The notes under the pieces are model-generated. The model made no database searches. It worked only from the letters and a program-made list of their open reading frames with translations, and had not been told where the DNA came from. 64,000 nt of DNA from Mucilaginibacter psychrotolerans (lineage in GTDB: Bacteria > Bacteroidota > Bacteroidia > Sphingobacteriales > Sphingobacteriaceae): positions 124,001 through 188,000 of the forward strand of contig NZ_SOZE01000007.1 in assembly GCF_004519315.1 (NCBI RefSeq), given 5' to 3'. Positions within the stretch are counted from its first letter, which is position 1; each line of letters starts with the position of its first letter. Shown piece after piece: positions 18,125 to 25,746 of the stretch. The position numbers were made by a program, and so were the translations under genes.

Positions 18125-19441
18125 TTAATGGTTGTCCCAGTTTATCTTACGGGAGAAATACATCAATGCCGCTACGATGAAGAACAAGGCCACTGCCCCT
18201 ACCAGCAACGAATACTCTTCCAGTTGTATAATGATGAAGATGAAGCCGTAGAATACGCTCAGAATAAGCGCGAACATCGCTGCGGCTCCTTTGTTCTTAA
18301 GCAACGAAGCTGTGAAGAAAGAGATTAAACCTATTGTAGCTGTAGATGAGATAAGGTACGCGTAGTTGTAACCAATTTTTTCCGCAAAGGACAATAGCAG
18401 TATATAGTACACAATCATGGCTGCGCCAATCAGCGTATAATTAAACAGGTGGATAGGTTGCTTACGTATCAGCTCTGTTAAAAACAGGGAGACGAATGTA
18501 AGCAGGATAATGAGTGTAGCGTACCTGTTGGTCCGGGTTACTTTGCGGTACTCATCTACCGGCGGTTGCAGCCGCACGCCAAAAGTGGCTTCGGCAATTG
18601 ATTTGGGGTTACTCAGCACAGAATTATCATTAAGCCACTGCTGCGGAAAGGGCCTGTTGTAATACAGCCTATGCCATTTTGCGCCCGAGCCGTTTGAAGT
18701 ACTGTCGCGTGTATCCGGCAGGTAACGGCCATTGTATTGCGGTGTTGGCCAGTCGCTTTTAAACTGTACATCGGTAGTTTTACCAAGGTGCAGGAAGTTG
18801 ATGTCATTGCTGCCCTTTAAGTCGAGGTTATAGTTGAATGCAATGTTGCCGTTAACCGGTAAAGGAAACTCCACCTGCAATGATTGCACAAAAGGATTTA
18901 CGTCGCTTGATGCAGGTTCCGGTGTGTAATTTTGCCCTTGTATTTTCACCAAAGGATTAGTTAAAAGCCCTTTAATATCAGCTATACCAAATAGTAAACG
19001 TGCCTTATCATACATCACCTGCCCGGGAGTTATACCCAATTTGGCCAGGTTGGGTTGGGCAAAGTTGCCTTGCACCCCGGTTGCAGAGGTATACACCGTT
19101 ACATCAAAAACCCCTTGCTTAAACGGTTGCGTTTTTAGGTTTGCTTTAATGTGTACATCATCCGGTAGCAGGTAAATGTAACCTGTAGCGTTACATGCGG
19201 CACCAGGTAATTTGTTGTAGGGTATAACCAAAACCGGGCCCTGTATCAATTGGCTCCCCGACCAGCTATCAGACACCGCACTGCCCATCTTCGTTTGAAT
19301 GTCCTCCCGCTCGTCTACCAGGTTTTGTATCCAGGATGATGGGATAAGCAGCGCCAGGATAATCAAAGTGATTACGGTTAATTTGATGAGGATGGAATTT
19401 TCGTACCATTTTTGGGGTGGAGGTTGCAGTTGGTCTATCAT
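18125..19441 (-). CDS. creD: CreD family inner-membrane protein
   Basis: A 438-residue membrane protein. One N-terminal membrane helix (ILIKLTVITLIILALLI) is followed by a large periplasmic domain with the CreD signature GSQLIQGPVLVIPY, and five to six helices form the C-terminal part. CreD affects envelope stress and beta-lactam tolerance in Proteobacteria; in Bacteroidota it is usually controlled by a winged-helix regulator. The ATG at 19441 was preferred to 19474, which lies inside a likely operator. Confidence 0.9.
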   Translation of the reverse strand: MIDQLQPPPQKWYENSILIKLTVITLIILALLIPSSWIQNLVDEREDIQTKMGSAVSDSWSGSQLIQGPVLVIPYNKLPGAACNATGYIYLLPDDVHIKANLKTQPFKQGVFDVTVYTSATGVQGNFAQPNLAKLGITPGQVMYDKARLLFGIADIKGLLTNPLVKIQGQNYTPEPASSDVNPFVQSLQVEFPLPVNGNIAFNYNLDLKGSNDINFLHLGKTTDVQFKSDWPTPQYNGRYLPDTRDSTSNGSGAKWHRLYYNRPFPQQWLNDNSVLSNPKSIAEATFGVRLQPPVDEYRKVTRTNRYATLIILLTFVSLFLTELIRKQPIHLFNYTLIGAAMIVYYILLLSFAEKIGYNYAYLISSTATIGLISFFTASLLKNKGAAAMFALILSVFYGFIFIIIQLEEYSLLVGAVALFFIVAALMYFSRKINWDNH

Positions 19442-19461
19442 ATATTTATATTTAAAAAGTT

Positions 19462-19554
19462 CTTTGCAATTCAAAGTATATATTTAAAAAATAATCGCCG
19501 ATGTATTTTAGCGACTCAATGAATAGCTTTTAAAGTACTTTGAATAACAAAGTA
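19462..19554. promoter_or_regulatory. Two CTTTG-N5-CAAAG dyads upstream of creD
   Basis: CTTTGCAATTCAAAG (19462-19476) and TACTTTGAATAACAAAGTA (19536-19554) share the half-sites CTTTG and CAAAG with a 5-base spacer; the second is a perfect dyad. They lie about 20 and 95 bases upstream of the creD start. Paired sites for one dimeric regulator are the simplest reading. No regulator gene is adjacent. Confidence 0.55.
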
Positions 19555-19625
19555 AAAGAATTGATTTCACTCTTCCAAATATTTATTAAAGAAATTTTAC
19601 ACGAAACTCCTCGAGTTCGCCGGAA

Positions 19626-20288
19626 TTATGGCCATTGATTTTCAAGAACTTTCAACCAAGCATTAAATCTTACGCTTTTTTTTCGCATCCTTTTCAAACC
19701 TATATCCTCAGCAAGGATGCTTCCGAAAACTATTTTATTATAGCCCTTAATCAATCTTCTTAATCGATAAGAAGGCGCGTTATTTGGTGAATCGTTAATG
19801 AGTTCAGGATTCGGAAACTGTAAGATTGTTGCTTCCAATTCTCGACGATTGAGAAAATCTTTCGACCCGATTTGATTATCAAACGACTGGAGATTATTAA
19901 ACAGCAATCCTTCAAATTCATGTAATTGAATGTATGGTATGAACCTGTTCTTTATAACACCAGAGATATCATCTGACATGCCCTTTTCCAGCAAATCCAT
20001 CCTCCTATACTTGTCGGCTAATTTGTGTGCGTTTTGCCACTCAGGGAAGAGAAATCTCGGGAGAATTCCGTAATAATCAATAAATGTAGACACAATAGCA
20101 TTAGTATCCTGTGACAAGTGGGTCTCAATTTGTCGTTTTAAATTGCTCCACGGTACAATGCCTCCGCCCGATTTTTTTATAAGGGGAGTCTGTAAAAAAA
20201 TATCTTTTGAATTGAAGAAAGGGCTTAGAACATCTTTACAGAACTCCATTTCGGTTGGACCCTCGCAAATGATTATGATTCTTTTCAT
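19626..20288 (-). CDS. DUF4276 (TOPRIM-like) protein of an ATPase pair
   Basis: A 220-residue protein beginning MKRIIIICEGPTEMEFCKDV, where the EGxTE segment matches the first TOPRIM acidic motif; FIDYYGI and YIQLHEFEGLLF are further DUF4276 hallmarks. These proteins are thought to act as nucleases or effectors next to an SMC/OLD-type ATPase. The gene starts eight bases after the ATPase stop. The base composition of the pair is A+T-rich compared with flanking housekeeping genes, which suggests transfer. It resembles the effector half of RloAB, AbiL or PARIS systems in arrangement, not in proven function. Confidence 0.82.
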   Translation of the reverse strand: MKRIIIICEGPTEMEFCKDVLSPFFNSKDIFLQTPLIKKSGGGIVPWSNLKRQIETHLSQDTNAIVSTFIDYYGILPRFLFPEWQNAHKLADKYRRMDLLEKGMSDDISGVIKNRFIPYIQLHEFEGLLFNNLQSFDNQIGSKDFLNRRELEATILQFPNPELINDSPNNAPSYRLRRLIKGYNKIVFGSILAEDIGLKRMRKKSVRFNAWLKVLENQWP

Positions 20289-20296
20289 AACCTAAT

Positions 20297-21364
20297 TTAA
20301 CTTGGCTGACCGCCTTTTATAATGTTTCTCTGCCATAAATCTCCAATACTGTACTCGTCCAGCCAATTTGATAAATCTTCTTCCTTTAGCCTCATAAATA
20401 TGCTTTCACCATTTTTTTGGTCTACAGTAATTATGTCTTGAGCTTCAAAATGACTTACAAGATCAGCTGATTGTGTAGCCATCACCACCTGGACGCTTTT
20501 AGAAGCGGCGCTCTGTATCATTCCCGCAAGTTTGGATATTGCAAAAGGATGTAATCCTAGCTCAGGTTCATCGATAATTACTGTCATTGGCAATTCGGGC
20601 TGCAAGAAAAGAGTTGTCAATGCGATAAACCTAATAGTTCCATCTGATAGGTCGGATACCCCGTAAACATTCGAACTATACTTATCTTGCCATTGTAGTC
20701 GGAGGTAACCCTCACTGTTGGGCTGAAAAAAGAAATCAGAAAAAAAAGGAGCTATACTTTGAATCGTCTTTACGATTCGATTATATACTAGTCGTTGCTT
20801 TTGCTGAATATTGAATAAAAAAGCTGCAAGATTTTCACCTTTTTCGTACAAAAAATATACATCGTTCTCAATATGGCTTAGCTGAGAAAACGGAGAATTT
20901 TTCCCTGTGTCGTGAAAATGATACTTTGTAAAAGAATTTAAATATCTTCTGATATAATTTGCACGAGGTTTAGGATAACTTTTAATCCTTGCTTCATTAT
21001 TATAGTCGGCAATGTTTATTGGATTATCCTCATAGGGGTTATTGTCGTACCATAATCCCTCGGAGGTAAAGATGAAAGAATTTTCGCCTTTTTTTATTTC
21101 AAATGAATACGCATTTAACCCAAATTTAATTTTAGAATATATTCTATCAGTAACCTTGCTACCTTTATGTAACATTTTTTCCTCTCCTCCTGAAAGCGCA
21201 ACATACTCAGTTAGCTTCTGATGATAAAGACGATTCAAAAATTCGAAAAAAGAAAGAAAATTACTTTTCCCAGCTCCATTTGCGCCAATAAGTATATTTA
21301 TCGGAGCAAATTCAACCCGACAGTTTTTTATTGATTTATACCCTTTAATTTCAATGTAATCCAT
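20297..21364 (-). CDS. OLD/AbiL-type AAA ATPase (AAA_21) of a two-gene system
   Basis: A 355-residue ABC/SMC-like ATPase. Walker A is GANGAGKS at 27-34, the ABC-type signature is LSDGT, and Walker B is VIIDEPELGLHP, followed by MATQSADLVSHF with the H-loop region. This set is typical of AAA_21/OLD ATPases. It is the upstream gene of the pair and is followed by DUF4276. The ATG at 21364 was chosen over 21421 because MDYIEIKGYKSIKN is the standard N terminus. A weak promoter-like TAGCTTTA lies at 21391-21398 on the same strand. The TetR gene ends 66 bases upstream and could be co-transcribed. Confidence 0.87.
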   Translation of the reverse strand: MDYIEIKGYKSIKNCRVEFAPINILIGANGAGKSNFLSFFEFLNRLYHQKLTEYVALSGGEEKMLHKGSKVTDRIYSKIKFGLNAYSFEIKKGENSFIFTSEGLWYDNNPYEDNPINIADYNNEARIKSYPKPRANYIRRYLNSFTKYHFHDTGKNSPFSQLSHIENDVYFLYEKGENLAAFLFNIQQKQRLVYNRIVKTIQSIAPFFSDFFFQPNSEGYLRLQWQDKYSSNVYGVSDLSDGTIRFIALTTLFLQPELPMTVIIDEPELGLHPFAISKLAGMIQSAASKSVQVVMATQSADLVSHFEAQDIITVDQKNGESIFMRLKEEDLSNWLDEYSIGDLWQRNIIKGGQPS

Positions 21365-21430
21365 ACAAATCGAAGACGTAACTTCCCAACTAAAGCTAAA
21401 ATAGTGATTTATTATCGGCAAATGCTAAAA

Positions 21431-22012
21431 CTAAACCAATATCGCCGCCTTCACCAAATAAGGCAATATCTCCTTTTGAAAGGATACGAAGTTTTTTCGC
21501 ACGTCGCTATCGCTTACCGAGGTAAACGCAAAGCTAAATACGATGCTTTTGCTGCATTTGATCAGAAAGCGCAGGCGCTGCGGGTAGGTTTCGTGCTTGC
21601 GTATGCCGGCCAGCTGGGTAAAACTCATTACCAGCAGGTCTTCCAGCTCGTTGCTCAGGTTCTTTAAAAAATCCTGCGAGTTGGTGCTTTCGCGGATAAA
21701 ATCCCAGCCGATAAATTCGTTGCAAACGGTGTAAGAAAGGCGGCAGGTTTTCATGATGAGGTTATTGAGGTGGGCCTCCTCATCCATTTCGGGGATATCC
21801 GTGTTGATGAGTTCATCAACACTCAGCTTAATATAATCCATCAGCAGCACGTGCAAAATGGCTTCCTTACTCTCAAAGTACTTATAAATGGTAGCCTTGG
21901 CAATTTTTGCGCGCTTGGCAATTTCGTTTACGCTGGTTTTATGGTAACCGAATTTTCGGAACAGATCCTGCGCTGCCCGCTTAATACTATCTTTAATTTT
22001 ATCGGCCTCCAT
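21431..22012 (-). CDS. TetR/AcrR family repressor
   Basis: A 193-residue repressor. Residues 9-55 form the TetR helix-turn-helix (AAQDLFRKFGYHKTSVNEIA and AKATIYKYFESKEAILHVLL); the rest is a helical ligand-binding domain without recognisable specificity. It begins three bases after the stop of the Rieske-like gene. A perfect dyad overlaps its start codon, which suggests autoregulation. Genes controlled elsewhere are not visible; the nearest downstream genes are the ATPase pair. Confidence 0.9.
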   Translation of the reverse strand: MEADKIKDSIKRAAQDLFRKFGYHKTSVNEIAKRAKIAKATIYKYFESKEAILHVLLMDYIKLSVDELINTDIPEMDEEAHLNNLIMKTCRLSYTVCNEFIGWDFIRESTNSQDFLKNLSNELEDLLVMSFTQLAGIRKHETYPQRLRFLIKCSKSIVFSFAFTSVSDSDVRKNFVSFQKEILPYLVKAAILV

Positions 22013-22028
22013 GTATCAGTTTGATACA
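22012..22028. promoter_or_regulatory. TetR operator dyad
   Basis: TGTATCA-GTT-TGATACA is a perfect inverted repeat of 7-base arms. It begins at the first base of the TetR start codon, spans the Rieske-like stop codon, and follows GATATTTG (one mismatch from TAnnTTTG) on the minus strand. The site would cover the transcription start of the TetR gene. Confidence 0.7.
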
Positions 22029-22507
22029 AATATCTCAAATTGTGTGGCATTTACAACGTAGGACCTGAGATATTTGGTAGCTGGTGCTTTTACCGGGCTA
22101 CCATCTGATAGGGAAAATTTTGCTCCGCTGCATGGGTCGGTAGCCGTAAAGCCGGTATTATCGGGACTTACGGCACAAAGTTTCTCCGGCTGATAGCTGC
22201 TACAGCGATCATAGCAAGTTATAGTGCCATCTGCCTGTTTGTAAAGCAACAGGCCCGCAACGCCGTATCCGGATATGACTACCGAACCGCCTATGCTGTT
22301 AAGTGCGGAAAAACGAGGATCGGTTCTAGATGCACGGAAGTTTACCGGCACGCTGGGGACTACATTTTCTTGCTTGCCGCAACCCACCAATACCAACACG
22401 GCAAATAATATTAATGATAAGTAGTGAGCAATTAAGCGGTGAATGGCTTTTATTGACCACGCAATCCATTCGCTACTCACCATTCTCCTCGCACTATTAA
22501 TCATCAT
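22016..22507 (-). CDS. Rieske-fold lipoprotein lacking cluster ligands
   Basis: A protein of up to 163 residues with a lipoprotein signal ending FAVLVLVGC. The mature part has the small Rieske beta fold: ITCYDRCSSY would be motif 1 and TATDPCSGAKFSLSDGSPV motif 2. In a true Rieske protein these are CxH and CPCHG. Here the positions read C-Y-D and D-P-C-S, so most 2Fe-2S ligands are lost, while one Cys in each loop stays and could form the disulfide seen in cytochrome bc1 Rieske proteins. Start codons at 22507, 22504 and 22483 are possible. The pheS stop overlaps the first by four bases (ATGA). Confidence 0.75.
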   Translation of the reverse strand: MMINSARRMVSSEWIAWSIKAIHRLIAHYLSLILFAVLVLVGCGKQENVVPSVPVNFRASRTDPRFSALNSIGGSVVISGYGVAGLLLYKQADGTITCYDRCSSYQPEKLCAVSPDNTGFTATDPCSGAKFSLSDGSPVKAPATKYLRSYVVNATQFEIFVSN

Positions 22508-23541
22508 ATGATCTCTGTTTGAAATTGCTTTAAGAAACGAACGTCGTTCTCAGAGAATAAACGCAAATCTTTTATCACATATTTTAGGTTGGCAATTCTT
22601 TCCATACCCATGCCGAATGCAAAGCCGGTAAATTTCTTGCTGTTGATGCCAGAGTTCTCCAAAACGTTGGGATCTACCATGCCACAACCCAATATCTCTA
22701 CCCAGCCACTGTATTTGCACATATTGCAGCCACTGCCACCACAAATGGTACACGAGATATCCATCTCTGCCGACGGCTCGGTGAACGGGAAGTACGACGG
22801 GCGGAAACGCACTTTGGTGCCTTCGCCATAAAGCTCCTGCACAAAATGGTAAAGCGTCTGCTTCAGATCTGAGAACGAAACATTCTCGTCCACATAAAGC
22901 CCCTCTACCTGGTGGAAGAAGCAATGCGCACGCGCCGAGATAGCCTCGTTGCGATAAACGCGGCCGGGCATAATGGCGCGAAACGGCGGTTTTCCGTTCT
23001 CCATCATGCGCACCTGTACCGATGAGGTATGTGTGCGCAGGGCAATATCGCCATTCTCCTGGTCGCCTTTGCGTACGAAAAAGGTATCCTGCATATCACG
23101 GGCAGGGTGTTCTTCGGGGAAGTTAAGGGCCGAGAAGTTATGCCAGTCGTCTTCAATCTCCGGCCCTTCGGCTACTATGAAGCCCAGGCGTTTGAAAATA
23201 TCGATGATCTCGTTACGCACCAAAGACAGCGGATGGCGCGAGCCAATCTCCAGCCCATCGCCGGGCAACGTCAAATCGATTTCGGATTTAGTATCTACCG
23301 TTGCAGAGACGAGCGATTCTTTTATTTCCTCGTAGCGTGCTTCGGTTAGCTGCTTAAACTGATTAAGCACCTTGCCAAAAGTGCGTTTCTCATCTGCACT
23401 AACGGTTTTGAACTGCTCGAACAAATCCTTGATGATGCCTTTAGTACCTAAGAATTTTATACGAAAAGCTTCCAATTCATCCGCCTTAGCAGCTGTAAAA
23501 GCCTTTATCTCATCGGTGTACTGATCTATTTTTGATTGCAT
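22504..23541 (-). CDS. pheS: Phenylalanyl-tRNA synthetase alpha subunit
   Basis: A 345-residue class II synthetase subunit that pairs with PheT to charge tRNA-Phe. The N-terminal coiled coil (residues 1-85) binds tRNA; the catalytic core includes FVAEGPEIEDDWHNFSALNF, LRTHTSSVQVRMM and motif 3 in FAFGMGMERIANLKY. A Cys cluster (CTICGGSGCNMC) is present in the core, as in many bacterial PheS. Its ATG overlaps the PIN toxin stop as TAATG, so the toxin module and pheS probably share a transcript. pheT is not adjacent. Confidence 0.96.
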   Translation of the reverse strand: MQSKIDQYTDEIKAFTAAKADELEAFRIKFLGTKGIIKDLFEQFKTVSADEKRTFGKVLNQFKQLTEARYEEIKESLVSATVDTKSEIDLTLPGDGLEIGSRHPLSLVRNEIIDIFKRLGFIVAEGPEIEDDWHNFSALNFPEEHPARDMQDTFFVRKGDQENGDIALRTHTSSVQVRMMENGKPPFRAIMPGRVYRNEAISARAHCFFHQVEGLYVDENVSFSDLKQTLYHFVQELYGEGTKVRFRPSYFPFTEPSAEMDISCTICGGSGCNMCKYSGWVEILGCGMVDPNVLENSGINSKKFTGFAFGMGMERIANLKYVIKDLRLFSENDVRFLKQFQTEII

Positions 23542-23957
23542 TATAATATTGTTCTTAAAAATTGTTCGGCAGTTAATACCGGGATGTCAAATTTCTTATA
23601 GTGTTTAATATTACGGCTGATGATTAAGTCGCATTGATTTGTAAAAGCTATATAGAATTGTATGGTGTCTTCAAAATCCACATGTCCACTATCTAAAGCC
23701 GCCTTAACGTGCCCTTCATCGAAAGCAAGGATTTTTGCGAAAGTTAATATTTCTTTGATCGCGATCTGGGCAGCGTGCCTGTTAATATTTTTCGAAACCA
23801 AATAATGAACGTTCGCCAAAATCAATGTCGACGTACACAAATCCATAGTGCCTTGCAGGCCCTTGCTAATTAGAGATTGGCTATAGTCTGCAAACGGCGA
23901 TCTATCTAATAGAAAATCTAATAGCGTATCACTATCTACAAATATTTTAGAGGCCAT
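23541..23957 (-). CDS. PIN-domain toxin (VapC-like)
   Basis: A 138-residue PIN-domain protein. Acidic catalytic residues are in IFVDSDTLLDFLLDRSPF and later in HVDFEDTIQFYIAFTNQCDLIISRN, the usual PIN pattern. VapC-type enzymes cleave tRNA or rRNA. The gene overlaps the antitoxin by eleven bases and its TAA overlaps the pheS ATG by one base. Confidence 0.85.
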   Translation of the reverse strand: MASKIFVDSDTLLDFLLDRSPFADYSQSLISKGLQGTMDLCTSTLILANVHYLVSKNINRHAAQIAIKEILTFAKILAFDEGHVKAALDSGHVDFEDTIQFYIAFTNQCDLIISRNIKHYKKFDIPVLTAEQFLRTIL

Positions 23958-24237
23958 GCTTTTCCTTCAAATATTCATATTTATAGTCCCATAGGTTAAC
24001 ATCATCGGGCACTTTACCTTTTAATATCCCCCTTAGGGCTGCTATTTCCGGCGCAACTGGTTCTTGCTTTAGTCTGTTCAGAAAGGCATCTTCGCTCTCT
24101 TCCTGCTCTACAATTTCATCAAAAAGCTTCTGTACAATTTTAGATAAACTGGTATGGCGGCGTTTCGCATATTCTTTAACGGTTCGCAAAGAATCGGCTT
24201 TAACATTAAGCGTTAATTTGATATTCTCCATAGCCAT
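23947..24237 (-). CDS. Antitoxin of the PIN pair (DUF6364-like)
   Basis: A 96-residue protein whose first half reads MENIKLTLNVKADSLRTVKEYAKRR, a ribbon-helix-helix start of the DUF6364/CopG kind, followed by an acidic tail that would cover the toxin. It precedes and overlaps the PIN gene, the standard antitoxin-first order. The first ATG (24237) and the third codon ATG are equally possible starts. Confidence 0.82.
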   Translation of the reverse strand: MAMENIKLTLNVKADSLRTVKEYAKRRHTSLSKIVQKLFDEIVEQEESEDAFLNRLKQEPVAPEIAALRGILKGKVPDDVNLWDYKYEYLKEKHGL

Positions 24238-24244
24238 CTCTCTT

Positions 24245-24276
24245 TTATACGTACAAATATAAAAAACTTATACGTA
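24245..24276 (-). promoter_or_regulatory. Toxin-antitoxin promoter with TTATACGTA repeats
   Basis: A perfect -7 box TATATTTG (minus, 24261-24254) is flanked by two direct copies of TTATACGTA, at 24245-24253 and 24268-24276, 23 bases apart (about two helical turns). Each contains the palindrome TACGTA. The layout fits cooperative binding of a ribbon-helix-helix antitoxin. Confidence 0.65.
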
Positions 24277-24280
24277 ACAT

Positions 24281-25471
24281 TTATTTGATAACATCCAGTT
24301 CCTTACCCACCTTGGTAAACGCTGCGATAGCTTTATCCAGGTGCTCCCTATCGTGTGCGGCAGAAATCTGTACGCGGATGCGGGCCTTGCCCTGCGGTAC
24401 CACAGGGTAGTAAAAACCAATTACGTAAATGCCTTCTTCCAGCATCTTCGCGGCAAATTCCTGTGCCAGTTTGGCATCGTAAAGCATTACAGGTACTATG
24501 GGGTGCACACCTGGCTTGATATCGAAACCCGCAGCGGTCATCTGTTCGCGGAAGTATTGGGTATTGGTTTCCAGTTTATCGCGCAAATCGGTGGTTTCGC
24601 TCAGCATATCTAATACCGCTATAGAAGCACCTGTGATAGCTGGTGCAAGCGTATTGCTAAACAGGTACGGGCGCGAGCGCTGGCGCAGCATATCGATAAT
24701 TTCTTTCCTGCCGGAGGTAAACCCGCCGGATGCACCACCAAGGGCTTTACCTAAGGTACCGGTGATGATATCAATCTTGCCCATTACATGATGATGCTCG
24801 TGCGTGCCACGACCGGTTTTGCCCATAAAGCCGCTGCAATGGCTCTCATCTATCATAACCAAAGCATTGTACTGCTCGGCCAGGGCGCAAATTTTATCCA
24901 GTTGGGCAATGGTACCATCCATAGAGAATGCCCCATCGGTTACAATGATACGGTGGCGCAGGCCCTGGGTGGCTTTCAGCTTATCTTCCAGGTCGGCCAT
25001 GTCATCGTGTTTATAGCGCTGGCGCTGGGCCTTACAAAGGCGCACGCCATCAATGATGGAGGCGTGGTTTAGCTCATCAGATATGATAGCATCCTGGTCG
25101 TTGAACAAGGGCTCGAACACCCCGCCGTTGGCATCGAAAGCCGCCGCGTAAAGGATGGTATCTTCTGTACCCAAAAATTCGCTTATCTTTTTTTCGAGCT
25201 CTTTATGTATATCCTGCGTGCCGCATATAAACCTTACCGATGATAAACCATACCCATGCGTATCCATAGCTGCTTTTGCGGCATCGATAACGCGCTGGTT
25301 ACCGGATAGCCCAAGGTAGTTGTTGGCGCAAAAGTTGATCACTTCCTGGCCGCCTTGCACGGTGATATCCGCACCCTGCGCCGAGGTAATAATTCTTTCT
25401 CTTTTATATAATCCTGCGGCTTCTATATCGGCAAGTTCTTGCTGTAATACCGGTTGCAATGTAGTGTACAT
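24281..25471 (-). CDS. kbl: Glycine C-acetyltransferase (2-amino-3-ketobutyrate CoA ligase)
   Basis: A 396-residue PLP enzyme of the alpha-oxoamine synthase family, which interconverts glycine plus acetyl-CoA and 2-amino-3-ketobutyrate in threonine breakdown. The PLP lysine is K242 in [13 protein letters not shown], and [12 protein letters not shown] near residues 46-57 is typical of Kbl. No threonine dehydrogenase gene is adjacent. Sphingolipid-type serine palmitoyltransferase is related, but the whole sequence fits Kbl better. Confidence 0.93.
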   Translation of the reverse strand: MYTTLQPVLQQELADIEAAGLYKRERIITSAQGADITVQGGQEVINFCANNYLGLSGNQRVIDAAKAAMDTHGYGLSSVRFICGTQDIHKELEKKISEFLGTEDTILYAAAFDANGGVFEPLFNDQDAIISDELNHASIIDGVRLCKAQRQRYKHDDMADLEDKLKATQGLRHRIIVTDGAFSMDGTIAQLDKICALAEQYNALVMIDESHCSGFMGKTGRGTHEHHHVMGKIDIITGTLGKALGGASGGFTSGRKEIIDMLRQRSRPYLFSNTLAPAITGASIAVLDMLSETTDLRDKLETNTQYFREQMTAAGFDIKPGVHPIVPVMLYDAKLAQEFAAKMLEEGIYVIGFYYPVVPQGKARIRVQISAAHDREHLDKAIAAFTKVGKELDVIK

Positions 25472-25490
25472 GAAATAGCTGTTTAGGCTG

Positions 25491-25498
25491 CAAAATTA
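25491..25498 (-). promoter_or_regulatory. -7 promoter element of kbl
   Basis: The minus strand reads TAATTTTG (TAnnTTTG) 19 bases before the kbl ATG at 25471. Confidence 0.45.
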
Positions 25499-25589
25499 AA
25501 CATAAACGCCAAACCACCGCTTACCTGCAACATTTTTAATATATTAAGCCTGTAAACAAACATTTTGGTAAAAAAAATATTTAGTAACG

Positions 25590-25731
25590 AGAGTTCCCTG
25601 TTGATCTACAGCCTCATCCCAACCCTTCGTCAAAAAAGAAGGCTAAGAGCAAGTACATATCAAGTCCTCTTCTAAGAAGCGGATATATGTGAGGCTATAA
25701 GCGTTTATTGCAAAAGCATGGAAGGGACTCT
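25590..25731 (+). ncRNA. Predicted structured leader or small RNA before the DUF5686 gene
   Basis: Several nested stems can be drawn by eye. The closing stem pairs AGAGTTCCCT (25590-25599) with AGGGACTCT (25723-25731), one base bulged. Inside, AGCCTCA (25610-25616) pairs with TGAGGCT (25690-25696). Two hairpins fill the middle: CCTTC/GAAGG (25624-25642) and CATAT/ATATG enclosing CTTC-TAA-GAAG (25656-25689). The element ends 15 bases before the ATG of the next gene. It could be a 5' leader, an independent RNA or a decayed mobile palindrome; no known riboswitch class was recognised. Confidence 0.4.
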
Positions 25732-25746
25732 TAAAAACTAAACACA

